Below, piece by piece: positions 6,388 through 11,517 of a stretch of 11,517 nt of DNA. Positions within the stretch are counted from its first letter, which is position 1; each line of letters opens with the position of its first letter. The stretch covers positions 1 through 11,517 of the forward strand of contig CABTZC010000037.1 in the NCBI GenBank assembly GCA_902489185.1, given 5' to 3'. Source of the DNA: an uncultured Brevibacterium sp. (GTDB lineage: Bacteria; Actinomycetota; Actinomycetes; Actinomycetales; Brevibacteriaceae). The position numbers were made by a program, and so were the translations under genes. The notes under the pieces are model-generated. The model ran no database searches, was not told where the DNA came from, and saw nothing but the letters and a program-made list of their open reading frames with translations.

Positions 6388-6738
6388 ATGGATATTCGAC
6401 AGCTCGCACTTAACTACTACGCAACCGTGGACAAAGGCGACCCGGAAACGACCTCGGACCTTTTTGCGAAAGACGCAACCTACGACCGTCCCGGTTACGA
6501 CACATTCACTGGCGAAGAAATCCGGGAGTTCTACCGCAACTCCCGAGTGATCGAATCCGGCGCCCACACCGTCAACATGGTCGTCGTTGAAGGCTCCACC
6601 GCGGCCGTTCACGGAACTTTCGACGGAGTCCTCAAAGACGGCAGTGAAGCCCACGAAGGGTTCGCCGACTTCATCCAGTTTGACGACGACGGGCTCATCG
6701 CTACGCGCCGGTCATTCTTCTATCGCGCAGCAGTATGA
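6388..6738 (+). CDS. SnoaL-like / NTF2-fold small protein
   Basis: A 116-residue protein matching the SnoaL-like/ketosteroid-isomerase-like (NTF2) fold in length and pattern: a first helix region with YYATVDKGDPETTSDLFAKDATYDRPGYDTFTGEEIREFYR (10-50), then strands carrying HTVNMVVVEGSTAAVHGTFDGVLKDGS (60-86), FADFIQFDDDGLIATRRSFFYR (92-113). This alpha+beta cone can bind small hydrophobic ligands; members include isomerases, hydratases, cyclases and non-enzymatic binders, so no reaction can be assigned. ATG 6388 is chosen over GTG 6379, three codons upstream, because a -10 box ends 7 bp before it; GAGGAG directly abuts the ATG and is too close to act as a normal ribosome-binding site. The next gene begins 42 bp after the stop on the same strand. 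Confidence 0.85.
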   Translation: MDIRQLALNYYATVDKGDPETTSDLFAKDATYDRPGYDTFTGEEIREFYRNSRVIESGAHTVNMVVVEGSTAAVHGTFDGVLKDGSEAHEGFADFIQFDDDGLIATRRSFFYRAAV

Positions 6739-6745
6739 AACACGC

Positions 6746-6774
6746 GTGACTTCGCCGGGTGAGACTGGCAAACT
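6746..6774 (+). promoter_or_regulatory. Possible weak promoter of the COG3375 gene
   Basis: GTGACT (6746-6751) and CAAACT (6769-6774) are spaced by 17 bp, and the ATG at 6781 follows 6 bp later. Both boxes are poor matches. The case rests mainly on spacing and on the lack of a ribosome-binding site before the ATG. Confidence 0.25.
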
Positions 6775-6780
6775 TTGAAC

Positions 6781-7641
6781 ATGAGTACTACTAGCTCCGC
6801 CGTTTTGGCGCTCGCAGAAAACGAACTTGCCCAGGCACAAGAAGCCGCAAACGTCACCATGCGTGAACTGCACGACGCACAGGAAGCCGCTGAAGCGTCA
6901 CTGCTGTTGGACAACGTGTGGAACGTCGGCAAAGCGGGAACCACACAACTGGAACCCGGGTTGCTTGTCGCGCTGGCCCACTCGGGAAACTATGTGGGTG
7001 GGGCCTATGACAATGAGACGAACGAACTCATTGGTGTCACAGTCGGGTTCTTCAGTCGGCCACTGGGCAAAGCCATGCACTCACACATCGCAGGCGTGCG
7101 TCATGACCAAGTGGGGCGCGGGACCGGCGCCGCGATGAAGCTCCACCAGCGTCTGTGGTGTCTCAACCACGGCATTATGCAAATGACCTGGACATTTGAC
7201 CCGCTGATCGCCCGCAACGCGGCGTTTAATTTCCGCCGACTCGGCGTTCATTTCGTTGACTACTACGAAGACTTTTACGGGCAAATGCGCGACGGCGTAA
7301 ACGCAGGACAAGCTTCAGACCGCATGATGGTGAGCTGGAGTTTGGACCGCGCACCCAAAGAAACGTCATCCAAACGTTTAGACGCGATCGATGACATGGA
7401 GATGAACTACGCGCTCCATGTGGGGGAATCGGGCGAGCCGGTGGAAAGCCACGTGCCCCGCTCTACCACGTACGCGGCTTTGCAGATCCCAGCTGATGTC
7501 GAAACTCTGCGCGGTGCCGACGCTGATCTGGCGACCCAGTGGCGTCACGCACTGCGCCGCGGAATTGTGCAGCTTACCCAGGACGGGTGGGACCTCGTGG
7601 GGCTACGTAAGGACAACACGTACGTCTTCACCCACGACTGA
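6781..7641 (+). CDS. COG3375-type GNAT superfamily protein
   Basis: A 286-residue protein of the predicted acetyltransferase family COG3375. The core is recognisable: LLDNVWNVG (about 42-50), LLVALAHSGNYVGGAYDNETNELIGVTVGFF (strands 2-4), SHIAGVRHDQVGRGTGAAMKLHQRLWCLNHGI containing the acetyl-CoA loop QVGRGTG (about 109-115), MTWTFDPLIARNAAFNFRRLGVHFVDYYEDFYG and DRMMVSWSL. Acyl-CoA binding and transfer are expected, but the acceptor is unknown; family members in other bacteria often sit beside N-acylamino-acid racemase/OSBS genes, none of which is here. Before the domain there is an Ala/Glu/Gln-rich helical stretch (about 5-40). No good ribosome-binding site precedes the ATG; a TTG two codons upstream is less likely. 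Its 3' end contains one arm of a 14-bp inverted repeat, and it converges on the acyl-CoA synthetase gene with a 39-bp gap. Confidence 0.85.
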   Translation: MSTTSSAVLALAENELAQAQEAANVTMRELHDAQEAAEASLLLDNVWNVGKAGTTQLEPGLLVALAHSGNYVGGAYDNETNELIGVTVGFFSRPLGKAMHSHIAGVRHDQVGRGTGAAMKLHQRLWCLNHGIMQMTWTFDPLIARNAAFNFRRLGVHFVDYYEDFYGQMRDGVNAGQASDRMMVSWSLDRAPKETSSKRLDAIDDMEMNYALHVGESGEPVESHVPRSTTYAALQIPADVETLRGADADLATQWRHALRRGIVQLTQDGWDLVGLRKDNTYVFTHD

Positions 7642-7659
7642 GCCAGTCCCACCCGTCCT
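7580..7659. repeat. 14-bp perfect inverted repeat with 52-nt loop at the COG3375 gene 3' end
   Basis: AGGACGGGTGGGAC (7580-7593) and its exact complement (7646-7659) bracket the last 16 codons of the COG3375 gene and 5 bases past its stop. There is no T-tract on either side. It is the only obvious structure between the convergent COG3375 and acyl-CoA synthetase genes and might mark their transcript ends. Confidence 0.6.
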
Positions 7660-7680
7660 AGCGGCCAAGCAGCTGGAACG

Positions 7681-9309
7681 TTATCCGTTCCACTGTTCCC
7701 GCAGAAGCTTCTTGTCTAGCTTTCCGACCGAGGTGCGCGGCAGTTCTTCTGTAATAATCACCTGGTCTGGCAACTGCCACTTGGCGAACCGGTCGCTCAA
7801 GGTTGCGTAGACATCATCTTGCGTGACGGTGTTGCCTGGGCGAGGCACCACGTACGCTACGGGGCGTTCTTGGTACTTGGGGTCAGGCACACCAATGACC
7901 GCTGCCTCCAGGACCTTGTCGTTGTCGAGGATGGAATTTTCCATGTCGATTGACGAAATCCATTCACCACCAGACTTGATGACGTCCTTGAGGCGGTCGG
8001 TCAAACGCAAGTGCCCTGTTGGTTCGATGACGCCCACGTCGCCTGAACGCCACCACCCGTCGAGGAACCTGTCGGAGTTGTCGTCTAGCTTGTAGTAGCT
8101 TTCCGCAATCCACGGTCCACGGAGCAACAGTTCACCTGCAGACTTTCCGTCGCGTGGCAACTCTTGACCGGTTGGATCTACGATCTTCATTTCAACAAGC
8201 AAGCTTGGTAGACCCTGCGAGCGTTTAAGGTCCCACTCTTCGTCTTCACTGAGTGTCGAGCCTGGCTTCGGGCGTACGTTAGCGGTAACGAGTGGAGTGG
8301 TTTCGGAAGCGCCATACGCGTGGATAACGTTTGCGCCTGCAACTTCTTTGAAGCCCTTAATGAGAGCCAACGCCGGAGCGGTCGAACCGGACACCAGACG
8401 CAGACGCGACAAGTCCGGCACATCTTCCAGCGTCTTCAAGTAGTCGAGTACCGGTGCAAAAATAGCTGGCGCGCCGTTTGCAAGTGTTACCTGTTCTGTC
8501 ACAAGGGCAGGTGCCACTGCTGCGATGTCATTAGCGCTGAACTTTCCAGGCAGAACCATCTTGGCTCCCACTGCGACACCTGCTTGTGGGAAGCCCCAGG
8601 ACATGACGTGGAACATGGGTGTCCACGGCATGACAGTGTCGGCTTCTGTGACTGACAGCATCTGGCACAAGTTCAAAGCGTGCAGAACCACCGAGCGGTG
8701 GGAGTAGAAAATCCCCTTGGGGCGTCCAGTAGTTCCTGTGGTGTAGCCGGCGAACGCAGCCGAGTTTTCTTCGACGAACTCAAATTCGTACTCGTCGCTC
8801 GCATCAGCCATGAGTTCTTCAAAGAACACTACGTTGTTAAGAGTTGTGGATATCTCGGAAGACGGCTTGTCCGTCATAATGATCCACTTCTTGACGTACA
8901 CCTTAGGTGCCAGCTGCTCAGCAATTGGCAAAAGTGATTCGTCAACAAATACGGTTTCGGTACCTGAATGGGACACCACGTATTCGAGGTCGTGGATAGC
9001 CAACCGCAGGTTCAGTTGCACCAAGGTGGCGGCTACTGCCGGAATACCAAAGTACAGTTCCAAGCACCTCAGCGAGTTCCAGTCGAGCACACCAACGGCA
9101 CTACCTGGCCCAATTCCCAAGTCGCCTAGCACGTTGGCCAGTTTCTTCACACGACGGCCCAGTTCAGCGTAGTTGCTGCGCTTCCATTCGCCGTCAATTG
9201 TGCGGTGCACAATCTCCCGCTCCGGGAACACGCTCACTGAACGTGTCAGGAACGTGGTGAGGTTGAGCGGGAAGTGATCTCCCTGGGTTGAAGCGCGTCC
9301 TTTAAGCAC
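7681..9309 (-). CDS. Fatty-acyl-CoA synthetase, AlkK/ttLC-FACS-like
   Basis: A full-length 542-residue AMP-forming acyl-CoA synthetase: a carboxylic acid plus ATP gives acyl-AMP, then CoA thioester. Adenylate-forming motifs are all present: YTTGTTGRPKGI (189-200), YGASETTP (332-339), GWWRSGDVG (418-426), RLTDRLKDVIKSGGEWIS (435-452), and PRTSVGKLDKK with catalytic Lys530. The segment MPWTPMFHVMSWGFP resembles the PMFHVNAWG stretch of AlkK and the Thermus long-chain synthetase, suggesting a medium- or long-chain substrate, although chain length cannot be fixed from sequence. The start is GTG (9307-9309), overlapping the upstream hydratase stop by 8 bp (GTGCTTAA), with AAAGGAG 6 nt before it inside the hydratase gene. 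Translational coupling with the hydratase is likely. It is the last gene of a three-gene operon. Confidence 0.92.
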   Translation of the reverse strand: MLKGRASTQGDHFPLNLTTFLTRSVSVFPEREIVHRTIDGEWKRSNYAELGRRVKKLANVLGDLGIGPGSAVGVLDWNSLRCLELYFGIPAVAATLVQLNLRLAIHDLEYVVSHSGTETVFVDESLLPIAEQLAPKVYVKKWIIMTDKPSSEISTTLNNVVFFEELMADASDEYEFEFVEENSAAFAGYTTGTTGRPKGIFYSHRSVVLHALNLCQMLSVTEADTVMPWTPMFHVMSWGFPQAGVAVGAKMVLPGKFSANDIAAVAPALVTEQVTLANGAPAIFAPVLDYLKTLEDVPDLSRLRLVSGSTAPALALIKGFKEVAGANVIHAYGASETTPLVTANVRPKPGSTLSEDEEWDLKRSQGLPSLLVEMKIVDPTGQELPRDGKSAGELLLRGPWIAESYYKLDDNSDRFLDGWWRSGDVGVIEPTGHLRLTDRLKDVIKSGGEWISSIDMENSILDNDKVLEAAVIGVPDPKYQERPVAYVVPRPGNTVTQDDVYATLSDRFAKWQLPDQVIITEELPRTSVGKLDKKLLREQWNG

Positions 9310-10072
9310 GATTCACTCCTTTGAATACTGCGGGTCGTTTCTCCAAGAATGCGGCTACACCTTCTGCATAGTCTTCTGTTGTACGAAGAGCGTCCTGCCC
9401 TGTTGCCTCCCGGCCCAGAGCCGCATCAAGTTCAGTGAGAGTCGCGTCGTTGATGGCACGTTTGGTGCGTCCCAACGCGATGGTCGCGGATTTCGCGAAG
9501 GTGGCCGCGACTTCGCCGGCCCGGGTATCCAAAAGGTCGGGGGCAACGACCTCGGACGCTAGCCCCCATTCCAATGCCGAGGTGGCAGGCAGTTTTTCTG
9601 CCGTAAGCGCCATCCGGAGGGCGCGGTGGCGGCCAGCGCTGGCCGCGACAAGAGCGGTTGCCCCACCGTCAGGCATGAGTCCGATCCGAGTGAACGCAAG
9701 CATGAGGTATGACTTTTCACTCATAAGAACGTAGTCGGCCATGAGAGCCAAGGAGCATCCGATACCGGCAGCTGGACCGGACACAGCCGCAATCACGGGG
9801 ACTTCGACGTCACGGTAGGTCTGCATGAGACGGGTGATTTTGTCCATGCCCAGGCTGCCTTGGCCTGGAGACATGAGACTCACGTCAGCACCGGAGCAGA
9901 AAGCGCGTTCGTTGCCTTTCACAATGATCGCCTGCACCTCTGGAGACAGGTCAGCCAGGGCAGCTTCAAGTGCGAGAAAAGCGTCGAGGTGCAACGCGTT
10001 CATGGCTTCGGGACGGTTGAACTGAATCGTGAGAATACCGTCTTTGAGATCGGTGAGCACTCCTTGGCTCAT
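9302..10072 (-). CDS. Enoyl-CoA hydratase/isomerase family protein, PaaG-like active site
   Basis: A 256-residue crotonase-fold protein acting on acyl-CoA thioesters. The two oxyanion-hole regions are clear: NERAFCSGADV (54-64) and AAVSGPAAGIGCSLALMADYVL (95-116). At the positions of the two glutamates that catalyse hydration in classical enoyl-CoA hydratase (the PEI and AMEM contexts), this protein has FTRIG and ALRMAL, so both are missing. It keeps Asp135 in LMPDGGAT, which corresponds to the catalytic aspartate of PaaG-type isomerases. Double-bond isomerisation or another crotonase reaction is therefore more likely than plain hydration (inference from manual alignment). The start ATG has GGAGGA about 3 nt upstream. 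It lies 20 bp after the oxidoreductase stop and overlaps the acyl-CoA synthetase start, placing it in the middle of the operon. Confidence 0.9.
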   Translation of the reverse strand: MSQGVLTDLKDGILTIQFNRPEAMNALHLDAFLALEAALADLSPEVQAIIVKGNERAFCSGADVSLMSPGQGSLGMDKITRLMQTYRDVEVPVIAAVSGPAAGIGCSLALMADYVLMSEKSYLMLAFTRIGLMPDGGATALVAASAGRHRALRMALTAEKLPATSALEWGLASEVVAPDLLDTRAGEVAATFAKSATIALGRTKRAINDATLTELDAALGREATGQDALRTTEDYAEGVAAFLEKRPAVFKGVNRA

Positions 10073-10092
10073 GGGTCCTCCAGTGTGTTGGT

Positions 10093-11055
10093 TTATGGGG
10101 TGAGTAGGATCTTGCCCATGACTGTCCGGTTGTCCAGTTCAGCAAGGGCTGCGGATGCGTCTTCAAGTGGGAACGTTGCGTGGATGCGCGGGTTGAGCTT
10201 GCCAGCTTTCACGTGCGGAAGCAGCGTTTGCCACTGTTCCTGGATGAGTCCCGGGTTGGGAACGGTTGCCGCACCCCAGCCCACACCGGCAACGGAGATG
10301 TTGTTCAAAAGCAGACGGTTGACTTTGACCTCGGGGATGCCACCTGCGGTGAAGCCCAACACCAGAAGCGTTCCGTATGTGGCCAGGCAACGCAACGAGT
10401 CGGTGAAGCGATCTCCGCCTACGGGGTCTGCGACCAGGTCTACGCCACGGGGTTTGATTTCTTTTACGCGGTCTTTGAATCCATCGGCTAGTACTACGTG
10501 TTGTGCACCGAGTTCTTTGACGATTGCCGCTTTTTCTTCTGTTGAGACAACTGCGATGACTTCGGCTTCCATCGCGAGCGCAACCTGCACCAAGGCACTA
10601 CCTAAACCGCCCGCCGCACCGTGGATGAGAACGCTTTGTCCGGCTTGAAGTTTGCCACGGTGGCGCAGTGCGAAGTCGGCGGTGAGAACGTTCATGGGCA
10701 TTCCGGCGGCGGCTTCGAAGCTCACTTCGTCTGGAAGTTTCACGGTGTGGGTTGCCGGGGCCACCGCGTACTGTGCCCAGGCGCCTTTGTCGGTAATGAA
10801 GGCGACGCGGTCTCCCACCTGAAAGTCAGCACCTTTACCGACTGCGTGGACGGTTCCTGCTCCTTCAGAGCCGATAACGAACGGGACTTGGTGTTTTGTT
10901 TGGTACATGCCGCGGGTTTGTAGAAGTTCCGGGAATGTCACGCCGGCCGTGTGTACTTCAACGACGACGCATCCGGCTGGTGGTTCCGGGATGTCGGTGT
11001 CGATAACCTGCAGGGCTTCTGGGCCCGAGAGTTCCGGTAGCTGAACGGCTTTCAT
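10093..11055 (-). CDS. NADPH:quinone oxidoreductase-type MDR dehydrogenase
   Basis: A 320-residue zinc-free member of the medium-chain dehydrogenase/reductase superfamily, closest in style to quinone oxidoreductases (QOR/YhdH-like). The N-terminal catalytic domain has FPELLQTRGMYQTKHQVPFVIGSEGAGTV (41-69), where zinc enzymes would have GHE. The Rossmann cofactor site IHGAAGGLGSALVQVA is at 144-159 (AxxGxxG 147-152). The family ending DNRTVMGKILL is present. It would reduce quinones, or the double bond of an alpha,beta-unsaturated carbonyl, with NADPH; in this operon an acyl-thioester-related enal or enone is conceivable. The start at 11055 (MKAVQLPEL) follows AAAGGAG 4 nt upstream and is the usual family start, so a longer in-frame version from 11091 is rejected. 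It is the first gene of the operon; TAAGAT about 35 bp upstream on the minus strand could be its -10 box. Confidence 0.9.
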   Translation of the reverse strand: MKAVQLPELSGPEALQVIDTDIPEPPAGCVVVEVHTAGVTFPELLQTRGMYQTKHQVPFVIGSEGAGTVHAVGKGADFQVGDRVAFITDKGAWAQYAVAPATHTVKLPDEVSFEAAAGMPMNVLTADFALRHRGKLQAGQSVLIHGAAGGLGSALVQVALAMEAEVIAVVSTEEKAAIVKELGAQHVVLADGFKDRVKEIKPRGVDLVADPVGGDRFTDSLRCLATYGTLLVLGFTAGGIPEVKVNRLLLNNISVAGVGWGAATVPNPGLIQEQWQTLLPHVKAGKLNPRIHATFPLEDASAALAELDNRTVMGKILLTP

Positions 11056-11136
11056 GAGTCTCCTTTGACGTATTAGCACCAACGAGCTCATCTTAACGCT
11101 CGATCAGTAAAGGAGCGAAAAATTTTGTGACTCATA

Positions 11137-11517
11137 TCATGCTGTGGTCACGGGCTTCGCCAACACCACAAACTCCAGGTCATCACGCAGAGGCGTACCA
11201 AAACGTTCATCGTCATACGGAAACCGTTCGGTTTCCCCGGTGGGCTCGTACCCTCTGCGCCGGTAGAACTCAATAAGTTCGCTACGCTGACGAATCACCG
11301 TCATTTTGATACTACGCACGCCCCACTGGGTACGCACCCAGTTTTCTGCCCACGCCATCAACCGCGAACCCAGCCCACTCCCCTGCTGATCCGGAGACAC
11401 CGCAAACATACCCAAGTACGCTTCCCGCTCATTGGTGCGCACCAACTGGACGGACGCGGCAAAGGCAGTCACCGCCTCGGGCGCGGAAGTGCTGGCCTCA
11501 TCCACCCCGGGCACGTG
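11137..11517 (-). CDS. GNAT family N-acetyltransferase, 5' part missing
   Basis: The C-terminal 126 residues of a GNAT acetyltransferase; the frame is still open at the right edge, and the apparent GTG at 11514 is more likely an internal valine. The acetyl-CoA pyrophosphate-binding motif is clear: LGMFAVSPDQQGSGLGSRLMAWAENWV, with the QxxGxG/A signature. It is followed by SIKMTVIRQRSELIEFYRRRGYEPTGETERFPY, the standard strand 5, helix 4 and strand 6 block, and ELIEFYRRRGY is a strong family landmark. Perhaps 40-50 residues are missing at the N-terminus. The acceptor is not predictable. It lies 81 bp upstream of the oxidoreductase on the same strand with no convincing terminator between, so readthrough into that operon is possible. 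Confidence 0.88.
   Translation of the reverse strand, partial: HVPGVDEASTSAPEAVTAFAASVQLVRTNEREAYLGMFAVSPDQQGSGLGSRLMAWAENWVRTQWGVRSIKMTVIRQRSELIEFYRRRGYEPTGETERFPYDDERFGTPLRDDLEFVVLAKPVTTA

Noticed and set aside
11096..11130. Terminator between the GNAT gene and the oxidoreductase operon
   Set aside because: Only a 5-bp stem (CGCTC/GAGCG) is present, and the A/T run lies on the wrong side for the minus-strand genes.
1..11517. A defence island, prophage, transposon or CRISPR content
   Set aside because: No transposase, integrase, nuclease, toxin, or regularly spaced repeat was seen; nearly all sequence is accounted for by metabolic and membrane-protein genes.

Overview
The window looks like ordinary chromosome from an actinobacterium of intermediate GC content (mid-50s to about 60 percent by eye). 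I base this on a FhsA-type formate-tetrahydrofolate ligase, two DUF805 membrane proteins with Gln/Pro/Gly/Tyr-rich N-terminal tails ahead of a Pro-Leu-Asn-Gln-Pro motif, a GabD1-type semialdehyde dehydrogenase, frequent GTG starts, and several genes that seem to begin at or next to their transcription start (leaderless). The order is probably Micrococcales or a close relative, but I cannot name a genus.

Layout. 1-557 (+) is the 3' part of a MetQ/NlpA-type methionine-binding lipoprotein. It converges on fhs (695-2434, -), with a 15-bp perfect hairpin between them that could end transcription from both sides. fhs is divergent from a DUF805 protein gene (2480-3274, +). A second, shorter DUF805 paralogue follows (3428-4027, +). 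Each DUF805 gene has its own strong rho-independent terminator, so the two are separate transcription units. A 71-residue single-span membrane protein (4128-4343, +) overlaps the 3' end of a convergent NUDIX hydrolase (4326-4775, -). Upstream of NUDIX on the same strand is a succinate-semialdehyde-type aldehyde dehydrogenase (4839-6218, -), with a GC-rich hairpin in the gap. The dehydrogenase is divergent from a SnoaL/NTF2-like small protein (6388-6738, +), which is followed by a COG3375-type GNAT protein (6781-7641, +).

The right third is a minus-strand operon of three genes: quinone-oxidoreductase-type dehydrogenase (10093-11055), PaaG-like enoyl-CoA hydratase/isomerase (9302-10072) and AlkK/ttLC-FACS-like acyl-CoA synthetase (7681-9309). 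The gaps are 20 bp and then an 8-bp overlap. This fits activation and beta-oxidation-type processing of a fatty or other carboxylic acid, but the true substrate cannot be read from sequence. A GNAT acetyltransferase (11137 to the right edge, -) lies upstream of this operon and is cut by the window end.

I found no mobile element, CRISPR array, tRNA, rRNA, phage gene or defence system. The points most worth checking are regulatory and structural: a 22-bp dyad in the 45-bp gap between fhs and the DUF805 gene that overlaps a near-consensus leaderless promoter; a concentric palindrome in the gabD/SnoaL divergent promoter; a 14-bp long-loop inverted repeat at the end of the COG3375 gene; the tandem DUF805 pair with very different tails; and a crotonase-fold enzyme that lacks both hydratase glutamates. 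No gene-free stretch exceeds about 170 bp.
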